From: Glycomyces sp. NRRL B-16210
GTDB lineage: Bacteria > Actinomycetota > Actinomycetes > Mycobacteriales > Micromonosporaceae
Assembly: GCF_000719515.1 (NCBI RefSeq)
Contig: NZ_JOGR01000008.1
Coordinates: 1-64,000, forward strand
Direction: 5' to 3'
DNA length: 64,000 bases
Positions within the stretch are counted from its first letter, which is position 1. Every line of letters begins with the position of its first letter. Below, in pieces: positions 35,745 to 43,860 of the stretch. Made by a program: the position numbers and the translations under genes. The notes beneath the pieces are model-generated. The model searched no databases and was not told the DNA's origin. It worked only from the letters and a program-made list of their open reading frames with translations.

Positions 35745-37342
35745 CGCACCGACCCGACCGCGCCGGCGACGACCCCGCGATCGCAGGGCCCGGCGAAGGC
35801 ACCCTCTCGATCGCGGCGATCCTCGCCGAGACCGCCCGCCGCCGCCCCGACGCCCCCGCCCTGCACTTCATGGGCCACACGATTCCCTATGGGGCCCTGT
35901 GGGACCAGACTCGCGCCTACGCCGGGGCGCTCGCCGCCCGCGGCATCGGGCCCGGCTCGCGCGTGGCCATGATCGTCCCCAACGTCCCCGACTTCCCGCG
36001 CGTCTACTACGCCGCCCTCGCGCTCGGCGCCGTCGTCATCCCCGTCCACCTGCTGTTCAAGACCGACGAGATCGCCTTCGTCCTCGAAGACGCCGGAGCC
36101 GACCTCGTCGTGGCCGCCGCGCCGCTCCTCGCCGAAGCCGCGCCCGCGGCCGCCCGCGCCGGGGTCCCGCTCGTCACCGTCCTCGCCCCGGAAGGACTGG
36201 AAATCGGCGGGGCCCCGGTCCCCAGGCTCGAAGCCGAAGCGGCCGCGGCGCAGCCGATCGAACGCCACACCGCCGTCCACCCGCTCGACGCCGCCACCGT
36301 CCTCTACACCTCCGGCACCACCGGCACCCCCAAGGGCGCGGTCGGCTCCCACCTGGCGATGATCGAGCAGGTCCACTGCTCCCTCATCGACTCCTTCGAC
36401 ATGCGCCCCGACGACGTGATCTACGGCGGCCTGCCGTTCTTCCACTCCTTCGGGCAGATGGCCGTGCTCAACATCGGGTTCCGGCGCGGGGCCGCGATCA
36501 TCCTGCTGCCCAAGTTCGACCCAGACGAGGCGCTGGCGCTCCTGGTGGCGCACAAGGCGACCGTGTTCACCGCCGTGCCCACGAACTTCGCCGGGATGGT
36601 CGAGGCGGCCAAGCGCTCGCCCGAGCGCCCGCCGCTGCGCTACGCCGTCTCCGGCGGCGCGGCGCTGCCGGTCGCGCTGCTCGAAGCGTTCGAGCGCTCC
36701 TACGGCGCGGCGGTCCATGAAGGTTACGGCCTCACCGAGACCTCGCCGTCGTGCACGTTCAACGTCGTCTCCGAACCGATCCGGCCCGGCACCGTCGGCA
36801 CCCCCATGTGGGGCGTGGACGTCGCCGTCGCCGACCCCGACATCGAGGACCGGACCGTGCTCCTGGGCGAGCCTGGCGTGCTCGGGGAGATCGTGGTGCG
36901 CGGGCACAACCTCATGAAGGGCTACCTCGGCCGTCCGGACGCGACCGCCGCGGCCGTGGTCGACGGCTGGTTCCGCACCGGCGACCTCGGCACCGTCGAC
37001 GCCGACTCCGTGGTGACCATCGTGGACCGCAAGAAGGACATGATCATCCGCAACGGCTACAACGTCTACCCGACCGAAGTGGAGGCCGTCCTCGCCCGCC
37101 ACCCGGCCGTCTCGATCGCCGCGGTCTTCGGCGTCCCGCACGAGACGCACGGCCAGGAGGTCCACGCGGCCGTCATCCCCGCCGAAGGCGCGGACGCCGA
37201 CCCGGCCGAACTCGTGGCCTACATGAAGGAGCGCGTCGCGGCCTTCAAGTACCCGCGGGTGGTGCACGTGGTCGAGGACCTCCCGCTCGGCCCGAGCGGG
37301 AAGATCCTCAAACGCGACCTCGTCGAGGTCTACGGCGGTTAG
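35741..37342 (+). CDS. acyl-CoA synthetase (AMP-forming)
   Basis: 533 aa, starting in an ATGA overlap with the dehydrogenase and behind GGAAGGAG. ANL-superfamily motifs: P-loop LYTSGTTGTPKGAV, GYGLTETSP, WFRTGDLGTVD, DRKKDMIIRNGYNVYPTEVE, and the C-terminal catalytic Lys in GPSGKILKRDL. It activates a carboxylic acid to its CoA ester using ATP, so it should supply the kinase/dehydrogenase pair with substrate after import. Medium-chain or branched acids are likely; the exact acid is unknown. Confidence 0.94.
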   Translation: MTHRPDRAGDDPAIAGPGEGTLSIAAILAETARRRPDAPALHFMGHTIPYGALWDQTRAYAGALAARGIGPGSRVAMIVPNVPDFPRVYYAALALGAVVIPVHLLFKTDEIAFVLEDAGADLVVAAAPLLAEAAPAAARAGVPLVTVLAPEGLEIGGAPVPRLEAEAAAAQPIERHTAVHPLDAATVLYTSGTTGTPKGAVGSHLAMIEQVHCSLIDSFDMRPDDVIYGGLPFFHSFGQMAVLNIGFRRGAAIILLPKFDPDEALALLVAHKATVFTAVPTNFAGMVEAAKRSPERPPLRYAVSGGAALPVALLEAFERSYGAAVHEGYGLTETSPSCTFNVVSEPIRPGTVGTPMWGVDVAVADPDIEDRTVLLGEPGVLGEIVVRGHNLMKGYLGRPDATAAAVVDGWFRTGDLGTVDADSVVTIVDRKKDMIIRNGYNVYPTEVEAVLARHPAVSIAAVFGVPHETHGQEVHAAVIPAEGADADPAELVAYMKERVAAFKYPRVVHVVEDLPLGPSGKILKRDLVEVYGG

Positions 37343-37758
37343 GCTTCGCCGATGCGCAGCTCCGCTTCGACCGCCGCCCGGATCGGCCCCGGAATCGGGA
37401 CCGGGCGGCGCCGCTCGCGGTCGACGAACACGTGGGTGAAGCGCCCGAGCGCCAGCGGGTCGTCTCGGCCCGGAGCGCCTTCGCGCACGATCGCGAGGTC
37501 CCACGTGATCGAGGTGGTCCCGAGCCGGGCCACCGCGATGTCGACTTCGAGGACCTCCGGGAACGAGGCGGGGGCGAGGAACTCGCAGGACGAGGCCCGC
37601 GCCAACCCGATCACGTCTCCGGCCGGGTCGAGGTCGGCGCGGCGCATCATGAAGGTGTTCACCGCCGAGTCCATGGCCTCGTAGTAGACGGTGTTGTTCA
37701 TGTGGCCGTACTGGTCGTTGTCGTTCCAGCGCAGCGGGAACAGGTGTCGACTCGTCAC
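37339..37758 (-). CDS. 4HBT-type acyl-CoA thioesterase
   Basis: 139 aa from a GTG at 37758 with AAGGAG upstream. Hotdog fold with the 4-hydroxybenzoyl-CoA thioesterase mark LRWNDNDQYGHMNNTVYYEAMD, where Asp of the WxDxDxxGHxN segment is catalytic. It probably hydrolyses stalled acyl-CoA esters to recover CoA. It is convergent with the ligase (4-base overlap at the stops) and divergent from the dehydrogenase at 37883, sharing operator C. Confidence 0.9.
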   Translation of the reverse strand: MTSRHLFPLRWNDNDQYGHMNNTVYYEAMDSAVNTFMMRRADLDPAGDVIGLARASSCEFLAPASFPEVLEVDIAVARLGTTSITWDLAIVREGAPGRDDPLALGRFTHVFVDRERRRPVPIPGPIRAAVEAELRIGEA

Positions 37759-37824
37759 GGTCGCTCCTTCCGGGGGTTCGAACGGGGCCGCATCGGGAAC
37801 TACGGCTACACGCATACTAGATAC

Positions 37825-37842
37825 ATACCGACCAGTCGGTTT
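37825..37842. promoter_or_regulatory. TetR-type operator C (ACCG-N6-CGGT)
   Basis: ATACCGACCAGTCGGTTT lies between the divergent thioesterase and acyl-CoA dehydrogenase genes and can regulate both. The core matches sites A, B and D. Confidence 0.85.
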
Positions 37843-37882
37843 CACCGGCTCGCCGATACCACCACCGACGACAGGAGCACCG

Positions 37883-39058
37883 ATGGCCACCATCCTCGAC
37901 GCCGACAGCTACGCCTTCCAGGACCTGCTCACCCCCGTCGAGCAGGAGGCCGCACTCCGCCTGCGCGCCTTCATGGAGACCGAGGTCGCGCCCATCGCCG
38001 ACGATTACTGGGAACGCGCCGAGTTCCCGCACCACCTCATCCCCGGGATCGTCGAGACCGGCGTCATCGGCACCGCCTGGCCCGAGTCCGCCCGCTTCCC
38101 CAACAGCGCCGTCTTCCGCGGCTGGGCCGCGCTCGAACTCGCCCGCGTCGACGCCTCCTTCGCGACCTTCGTCGGCGTCACCAGCGGCCTCGCCATGGGC
38201 GCGATCGGCGTCGGCGGATCCCCCGACCAGCGCGCCGAGTGGCTGCCGCCCATGGGCAAGGGCACCGTCATCGGCGCGTTCGGCCTCACCGAGCCGCTCT
38301 CGGGCTCCGACGCCTCGCGCGGCCTGCGCACCACCGCGACCCGCCGCGGCGACACCTGGGTCCTCAACGGCGAGAAGCGCTGGATCGGGAACGCCACCTT
38401 CGCCGACGTCACCGTCATCTGGGCCAAGGACACCGCCGACGAGCAGGTGAAGGGCTTCCTCGTGCGCAAGGACGCCCCCGGCTTCACCGCCACGAAGATC
38501 GAGCGCAAGCAGTCCCTGCGCGGAGTGCAGAACGCCGACATCGTCCTCACCGACGTCGAGGTCCCCGAAACGGACCGCTTGCAGCACATCGACTCCTTCC
38601 GCGACGTGGCCAAAGTACTGCGCCTGACCCGCGCCGGAGTCGCCTGGGAGGCGGTCGGCGTCGCCGTCGGCGCCTACGAGGCCGCCCTCAAGTACGCCAA
38701 GGAGCGCGAGCAGTTCGGACGGCCCATCGCCTCCTTCCAACTCGTGCAGCAGAAACTCGCCGACTCCCTCGCCGACATCACCGCGAGCATCGGCATGTGC
38801 GTGCGCGTCTCCCAGATGGAGGACGAGGGCACGCAGCGCGACGAGCACACCGCCATGGCCAAGTCCTTCTGCACCACCAGGATGCGCGAGGTCGTCGGCC
38901 GCTGCCGCGAAGTGCTGGGCGGCAACGGCATCCAACTCGACCACGGCGTGGCCCGGTTCTTCGCCGACGCCGAGGCCGTCTACTCCTACGAGGGCACCCG
39001 CGACATGAACACCCTGATCGTCGGCCGGGCGATCACCGGACTCCAGGCCTTCGCCTGA
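37883..39058 (+). CDS. acyl-CoA dehydrogenase (glutaryl-CoA dehydrogenase-like)
   Basis: 391 aa from an ATG with AGGAG upstream. ACAD fold with FGLTEPLSGSDASRGLRTTA (FAD/substrate), the hinge ERKQSLRGVQNADI, and the catalytic Glu in YSYEGTRDMNTLIVGRAITG. The YEGT placement is that of glutaryl-CoA and related dehydrogenases. Glutaryl-CoA enzymes also need a conserved Arg/Glu set that I cannot verify, so a short- or branched-chain substrate is equally possible. It is followed by the thiolase gene 37 bases later. Confidence 0.92.
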   Translation: MATILDADSYAFQDLLTPVEQEAALRLRAFMETEVAPIADDYWERAEFPHHLIPGIVETGVIGTAWPESARFPNSAVFRGWAALELARVDASFATFVGVTSGLAMGAIGVGGSPDQRAEWLPPMGKGTVIGAFGLTEPLSGSDASRGLRTTATRRGDTWVLNGEKRWIGNATFADVTVIWAKDTADEQVKGFLVRKDAPGFTATKIERKQSLRGVQNADIVLTDVEVPETDRLQHIDSFRDVAKVLRLTRAGVAWEAVGVAVGAYEAALKYAKEREQFGRPIASFQLVQQKLADSLADITASIGMCVRVSQMEDEGTQRDEHTAMAKSFCTTRMREVVGRCREVLGGNGIQLDHGVARFFADAEAVYSYEGTRDMNTLIVGRAITGLQAFA

Positions 39059-39095
39059 GCGAGATCCGAAGCCACCCACCGGAAAGGCAACACGC

Positions 39096-40319
39096 ATGAC
39101 CGAGGCCTACATCGTCGCGACCGCCCGCTCGCCCATCGGGCGGGCGTACAAGGGGTCGCTCAAAAACACCCGAGCCGACGACCTCGCCGCGCAGATGGTC
39201 CGCGCCGCAGTCGAAAGCGTGCCCGGACTCGACCCGTCCCGAGTGGACGACCTGCTCCTCGGCTGCGGGATGCCCGGCGGCTACCAGGGCATGAACATGG
39301 CCCGCATCGTCGCCGTGCTGCTCGGCTGGGACACCGTCCCCGGCGCCACGATCACCCGCTACTGCTCCTCCAGCCTCCAGACCACCCGCATGGCCTTCCA
39401 CGCCGTCAAGGCCGGCGAAGGCGACGTGTTCGTCTCCGCCGGAGTCGAATCGGTGAGCGGCATGGCCATCGGCTCCAGCGACTACCTCCCCGGCGAAAAC
39501 CTCGAGAACCCCCGCTTCGCCGAAGCCGTCGCGAACACGGCCAAACGGGCCGGCGGCGGCGACCCCGGCTGGACCGACCCGCGCGAATCCGGCCTGTTCC
39601 CCGACCCCTACATCGCGATGGGCCAGACTGCCGAGAACGTCGCCGCGATCCGCGGGATCACCCGCGAGGAACAGGACGCGTTCGCCGCCCGCAGCCAGCA
39701 GCGCGCCGAGCGGGCCATCGCCGAAGGCTTCTGGGCCCGCGACATCACCCCCGTCACCCTCGCGGACGGCACGGCCGTCAGCGCCGACGACGGCCCGCGC
39801 GCGGGCACCACCGTCGAGAAGCTCGCCGAACTCGACCCGGTCTTCCGCCCCGGCGGCACCGTCACCGCCGGGAACGCCTGCCCGCTCAACGACGGCGCCG
39901 CCGCCGTCGTGGTCGTCTCCGACCGCGTCGTGGACGAACTCGGACTCCAACCGCTCGCCCGGATCGTCTCCACCGGCGTCTCCGGACTGTCCCCGGAGAT
40001 CATGGGCCTGGGCCCGGTCGAGGCGTCGAACCGCGCGCTCGCCTTGGCGGGCTTGGGCATCGACGACATCGACCTGGTCGAGATCAACGAGGCCTTCGCC
40101 GCCCAGGTGATCCCCTCGGCGCGCGAACTCGGCATCGACGAGGAGCGCCTCAACGTCAAGGGCGGCGCGATCGCGGTCGGGCACCCGTTCGGCATGACCG
40201 GCGCGCGGATCACCTCCACGCTCATCAACGCGCTGGCGGACACCGGCGGGCGCTACGGACTGGAGGCCATGTGCGTCGGCGGCGGCCAGGGCATGGCGAT
40301 GGTCCTCGAACGGCTGTGA
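39096..40319 (+). CDS. acetyl-CoA C-acyltransferase (thiolase)
   Basis: 407 aa with GGAAAGG upstream. Type II thiolase with all catalytic parts: nucleophilic Cys in TRYCSSSLQT, NEAFAAQ, His in GGAIAVGHPFGMTGAR and second Cys in MCVGGGQGMAM. It cleaves 3-ketoacyl-CoA to acetyl-CoA (or propionyl-CoA) and a shortened acyl-CoA. It closes the operon starting at 37883 and supplies the last beta-oxidation step for the region. Confidence 0.95.
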   Translation: MTEAYIVATARSPIGRAYKGSLKNTRADDLAAQMVRAAVESVPGLDPSRVDDLLLGCGMPGGYQGMNMARIVAVLLGWDTVPGATITRYCSSSLQTTRMAFHAVKAGEGDVFVSAGVESVSGMAIGSSDYLPGENLENPRFAEAVANTAKRAGGGDPGWTDPRESGLFPDPYIAMGQTAENVAAIRGITREEQDAFAARSQQRAERAIAEGFWARDITPVTLADGTAVSADDGPRAGTTVEKLAELDPVFRPGGTVTAGNACPLNDGAAAVVVVSDRVVDELGLQPLARIVSTGVSGLSPEIMGLGPVEASNRALALAGLGIDDIDLVEINEAFAAQVIPSARELGIDEERLNVKGGAIAVGHPFGMTGARITSTLINALADTGGRYGLEAMCVGGGQGMAMVLERL

Positions 40320-40338
40320 CCCGCAGCCTCCACGAAGC

Positions 40339-40380
40339 GCGGTGGGCGGCACGACCCTCAAGGGTCGTGCCGCCCACCGC
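40339..40380 (+). terminator. terminator of the thiolase operon
   Basis: A perfect 20-bp stem (GCGGTGGGCGGCACGACCCT and its complement) with a two-base loop, followed by TTTC, lies 20 bases past the thiolase stop. Confidence 0.88.
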
Positions 40381-40406
40381 TTTCGGAGCAATTGGCGGCG
40401 ACGAAC

Positions 40407-40432
40407 GGCGCGGCTCCTTTCGAAGCCGCGCC
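40407..40432 (-). terminator. terminator of the MaoC operon
   Basis: A 9-bp stem GGCGCGGCT / AGCCGCGCC lies just past the MaoC stop at 40444, on its downstream side. Confidence 0.7.
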
Positions 40433-40443
40433 GCTTTCGTGCG

Positions 40444-40905
40444 CTACTCGGGCACGTACAGCGTGATCGTCTGCGCCACCAGGGCGGGCTTGTCCGCGTC
40501 CTCGATCTCGATCGTCACGGCGTAACCGGCGCGAATGCCCAGATTGGACGGTTCGGCCGAGGCGAGTTCCACGACCGCCCGCACCCGCGACCCGGCCGCG
40601 ACCGGTTGCAGGAACCGGAGCCGGTCCAGCCCGTAGTTCACGGTCATCGCGAGCCGCCCGACCTCGAAGAGCCCGGCGGTGAGCCGGGGGAGGAGCGAGA
40701 GCGTGAGGTACCCGTGGGCGATCGGCCCGCCGAACGGGCCCGCCTTGGCCCGTTCGGGATCGACGTGGATCCACTGGTGGTCGCCGGTCGCGTCGGCGAA
40801 CGCGTCGATGCGCTCCTGGTCCACATTGAACCATTCGCTCGTGGCGGTGCTCCCGACCGCGTCGGCGAGCGCGGCGGGGGAGGGGACGGTGACCTGCGGG
40901 CTCAT
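40444..40905 (-). CDS. MaoC-like enoyl-CoA hydratase
   Basis: 153 aa, starting in an ATGA overlap with the FabG-like gene. Single hotdog domain with the hydratase 2 motif FADATGDHQWIHVDPERAKA (catalytic Asp and His) and GPIAHGYLTLSLLP. It hydrates a trans-2-enoyl-CoA to the (R)-3-hydroxyacyl-CoA, which fits with the coupled SDR next to it and with an enoyl product from the two dehydrogenases. Confidence 0.93.
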   Translation of the reverse strand: MSPQVTVPSPAALADAVGSTATSEWFNVDQERIDAFADATGDHQWIHVDPERAKAGPFGGPIAHGYLTLSLLPRLTAGLFEVGRLAMTVNYGLDRLRFLQPVAAGSRVRAVVELASAEPSNLGIRAGYAVTIEIEDADKPALVAQTITLYVPE

Positions 40906-41654
40906 GCGCGCGGACCTCCCGCCACGTAGAGGACCTGGCCGGAGACGAACCCGGCCTCCTCGGAGGCGAAGTACGCGACCGCGGCGGCGATGTCCTCGGG
41001 CTGGCCGACGCGCCCGACCGGGGCCTCCTTGGCGGCGTGGGCGAGGAAGTCCTCGAACGGGACGCCGATGCGCTCGGCAGTGGCCTTCGTCATCTCGGTC
41101 TGGATGAACCCGGGCGCGACCGCGTTGGCGGTGATCCCGAAGCGGCCCAACTCGATCGCGAGCGTTTTGGTGAGTCCCTGCATCCCGGCCTTCGCGGCGG
41201 CGTAGTTCGCCTGGCCGCGGTTGCCGAGCGCGGAGGTGCTGGAGAGGTTCACGATCCGGCCCCACTTGGCCTCGACCATGTGGGACTGGACGGCGCGGCT
41301 CATGAGGAACGCGCCGCGCAGGTGGACGCTCATGACCGCGTCCCAGTCGCCCGCGGTCATCTTGAACAGCAGGTTGTCGCGCAGGATGCCGGCGTTGTTG
41401 ACGAGGATCTGCGGCGCGCCGAGTTCGGCGGCGACGCGTTCGACGGCGGCGGTGGCGGCGGCTTCGTCTGCGACGTCGGCGCCGACCGCGATCGCCTTGC
41501 CTCCGGCCTCCCGGATGGCCTTCGCGGTGTGCTCGGCCTGGTCCTCGGCGAGGTCGAGGACGGCGACGGCGTGGCCGTCCGCGGCGAGGCGGCGGGCCGT
41601 CGCGGCCCCGATGCCGCGGGCGGCGCCGGTGACGACGGCGGTGCGTGCGGTCAT
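40902..41654 (-). CDS. FabG/PhaB-like 3-ketoacyl reductase or 3-hydroxyacyl-CoA dehydrogenase
   Basis: 250 aa from the ATG at 41654, with GAAGGGA placed 7 bases upstream; an ATG two codons earlier touches that site. SDR motifs TGAARGIG, LVNNAGI, Ser in NLSSTSALG and YAAAK. It is coupled with the MaoC hydratase, so the pair interconverts enoyl-, 3-hydroxy- and 3-ketoacyl-CoA with (R) stereochemistry. Confidence 0.92.
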   Translation of the reverse strand: MTARTAVVTGAARGIGAATARRLAADGHAVAVLDLAEDQAEHTAKAIREAGGKAIAVGADVADEAAATAAVERVAAELGAPQILVNNAGILRDNLLFKMTAGDWDAVMSVHLRGAFLMSRAVQSHMVEAKWGRIVNLSSTSALGNRGQANYAAAKAGMQGLTKTLAIELGRFGITANAVAPGFIQTEMTKATAERIGVPFEDFLAHAAKEAPVGRVGQPEDIAAAVAYFASEEAGFVSGQVLYVAGGPRA

Positions 41655-41711
41655 GGGCATTCCCTTCAGTGGTTGGGGCTTCCAGTCTTGCGGCGGTGCG
41701 GGTTCGAGCGG

Positions 41712-42800
41712 TCAGAATTCGATGAGCTGGCGCAGAGCCTCGCCGGAGGCGAGGCGGTCGAGGGCGGTCGGCAGCGCGTCGAGGCCGATGCGGTCGGAGA
41801 CGAGCCGGTCGAGCGGGAGCCGCCCGGCGCGCCAGAGTTCGACGTAGCGGGGGATGTCCTCGCCGGGGACGGCCGAACCCAGGTAGGAGCCGACGATGGT
41901 ACGGGCCTCGGCCGTGAGGCTCAAGGGCGCGATGCTCGCGCGCGCGTCGGGGTGCGGGAGGCCGACGGTGACGGTGGTGCCACCGGGCGCGGTGAGCGCG
42001 TACGCGGTCTCGAAGGCGCGGGCGGACCCGGCGGCCTCGATGACGAGCGGCACGCGCAGGCCTTCGGCCTCGGCGGGGGTGCGGGCCTCGGCTTCGAGCT
42101 CGCGCGCCATGTCGAGTTTCGCCGGGACGGTGTCCACCCCGATCACCCTGTGCCCCAGTGCTTTCGCGACGAGGAGCGCGGCCATGCCGACCCCGCCGAG
42201 GCCTACGACGGCGATGGCCTGGCCGCTTTCGGGTCGCCCGGCGTTGACGACGGCGCCGCCGCCGGTGAGCACGGCGCAGCCGAGCAGCGCGGCGATGTCG
42301 GGCGGCACGTCGTCGTCCACGGGCACGACAGAGGTCGCGGAGACGACGGCGTGCGTGGCGAAGGCGCTGACGCCGAGGTGGTGCTTGACCGGCGTGTCGC
42401 CGCGATGGAGCCGGACCTCGCCGCCGACGAGGGTACCGGCCGCGTTGGCGGCGCTGCCCACCGAGCAGGGGAGGCGCCCGTGCGTGGCGCACGCTTCGCA
42501 AGCGCCGCAACGGGGGAGGAAGGTCATGACCACGCGCCTGCCCGGTGCGATGGCGGCGCCGGGCCCGGCCGCCTCGACGATCCCGGCGGCTTCGTGGCCC
42601 AGGAGCATGGGCACGGGGCGGACGCGGCTTCCGTCCACTACGGACAGGTCGGAGTGGCAGAGCCCGGCGGTCTCGATGCGCACGAGGAGTTCGCCGGGGC
42701 CGGGAGGATCGAGTTCGAGCGGGCCGATCGCGAGCGGGCGCGAGGCGGTGAAGGGCGCGGGCGCGCCGCAGCGTTCGAGCACGGCACCGGTGATCTGCAC
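41712..42800 (-). CDS. zinc-dependent alcohol dehydrogenase (MDR family)
   Basis: 362 aa from a GTG with AAGGAGG upstream. Catalytic zinc ligands in GLCHSDL and GHEAAG. The structural zinc lobe CGACEACATHGRLPC has four cysteines. NAD loop GLGGVG, followed by an acidic residue (VIGVD), favours NAD. It oxidises an alcohol to an aldehyde or ketone; in this region it might convert a hydroxy-acid or alcohol precursor. It is the first gene of the minus-strand operon with the SDR and MaoC genes, behind operator D. Confidence 0.92.
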   Translation of the reverse strand: MQITGAVLERCGAPAPFTASRPLAIGPLELDPPGPGELLVRIETAGLCHSDLSVVDGSRVRPVPMLLGHEAAGIVEAAGPGAAIAPGRRVVMTFLPRCGACEACATHGRLPCSVGSAANAAGTLVGGEVRLHRGDTPVKHHLGVSAFATHAVVSATSVVPVDDDVPPDIAALLGCAVLTGGGAVVNAGRPESGQAIAVVGLGGVGMAALLVAKALGHRVIGVDTVPAKLDMARELEAEARTPAEAEGLRVPLVIEAAGSARAFETAYALTAPGGTTVTVGLPHPDARASIAPLSLTAEARTIVGSYLGSAVPGEDIPRYVELWRAGRLPLDRLVSDRIGLDALPTALDRLASGEALRQLIEF

Positions 42801-42837
42801 GGCGACCTCCTTGTCGATCCCAGCGGATGCATAGAAG

Positions 42838-42857
42838 CATACCGACTGGACGGTATG
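42838..42857 (-). promoter_or_regulatory. TetR-type operator D (ACCG-N6-CGGT)
   Basis: CATACCGACTGGACGGTATG, a palindrome with 7-bp arms, lies 38 bases upstream of the alcohol dehydrogenase start. It is the fourth copy of the core. The rest of the 42858-43115 gap has no gene; a pyrimidine-rich block CCCTAACCCCCACCCTCCCG at 42944-42963 is unexplained. Confidence 0.85.
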
Positions 42858-43115
42858 TGGCGCTACCCCCGGGAGGAAAGTGGTTCCGAAGCGCCGAGGC
42901 CCGCAAATATGCGGTGTGAATGGGCTCGCGGCCACCGGCCGTCCCTAACCCCCACCCTCCCGAGAGGGGAAGGAAGTCTGCCGCGATCGTGTCTCGCGGG
43001 TACGACAGAAATCGGGCCCGTGGACCGGGCGGGGCCGGGGTTTCATCGGAAAGAGTGAGCGAAGGCGCGGGACGCTTGCGTTTCGGGGTTGTGGGAAGGC
43101 ACACATCCCCAATCC

Positions 43116-43132
43116 GATGCACTGAGTGCATC
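43116..43132 (+). promoter_or_regulatory. probable autoregulatory operator of the TetR at 43154
   Basis: GATGCACTGAGTGCATC is a palindrome with 7-bp arms and a 3-base centre, followed by a third half-site GTTGCATC. It lies 21 bases before the TetR start and is unrelated in sequence to operators A-D. Confidence 0.75.
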
Positions 43133-43153
43133 GTTGCATCTAGTGTAGTCGCC

Positions 43154-43786
43154 ATGGCCGCGACACCCGATCCCGTCGACCGCCGCAGCGCGTTGAAAGC
43201 CAAGAGCCACAAGGCGATCCTCGACGCCGCCGCCGATCTCATGCACCGGCGCGGCAGCAGCGACTTCTCCGTGGACGAGCTCGCCGCCGCCGCGGACGTC
43301 TCCCGCCGCACCGTCTTCAACCACTTCGCCTCCCTCGAAGACGTGGTCACCGCCGTCGCCGGGCAGATGCTCGCCGACGTGGTCGACGGCATGGAGGCCC
43401 AGGCCGCCGACGCCTCCCGCGAACCCGATTCCGTGCTCGCCGACCTCGGCGCCACCGCCTCCGGCGACCACCTCGTGCCCATCGTCGTCTACCTCATCGG
43501 CATCTTCGGCGGCCACGACCCCGAGCCCTCCACCCGCCACGCCGTGCTCATGCAGCGCGCCTTCGACCTGTTCACGCGCCGCATGTCCACCGCGATCGCC
43601 CGCCGCCACCCCGACGCCGACGCCCTCGCCGTCCAGCTCCTCACCGCCGCCTTCTGCGGCGGCGTCCTCGGCTTCGTCGACCGCTGGATCGAGGACACCG
43701 GCGCCGCCGACACCCCCGCGTCCCGCCGCGCCTGGGACGACCTCATCGCGCGACTCACCGCAGTCCTGCGAGAACCCGGTGCCTGA
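43154..43786 (+). CDS. TetR-family regulator of the MMPL exporter
   Basis: 210 aa from the ATG at 43154; no clear ribosome site precedes it, so the mRNA may be leaderless. HTH: FSVDELAAAADVSRRTVFNH, then FASLEDVV. The ligand domain is helical with no assigned effector. It is followed after 74 bases by the exporter gene on the same strand, the usual layout of a drug- or lipid-responsive repressor with its pump. Confidence 0.9.
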   Translation: MAATPDPVDRRSALKAKSHKAILDAAADLMHRRGSSDFSVDELAAAADVSRRTVFNHFASLEDVVTAVAGQMLADVVDGMEAQAADASREPDSVLADLGATASGDHLVPIVVYLIGIFGGHDPEPSTRHAVLMQRAFDLFTRRMSTAIARRHPDADALAVQLLTAAFCGGVLGFVDRWIEDTGAADTPASRRAWDDLIARLTAVLREPGA

Positions 43787-43860
43787 CACCGCGAAGCTGA
43801 ACACCGGCCGCACCCGGCCGGCACCACCGCAGTACCAACGACACCCAATCGGAGGCCGCC

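Noticed and set aside
42920..43150. N-terminal extension of the TetR gene at 43154 starting at 42920
   Set aside because: The extension is Arg/Gly/Pro-rich and would contain the palindromic operator at 43116; the HTH begins normally after ATG 43154.
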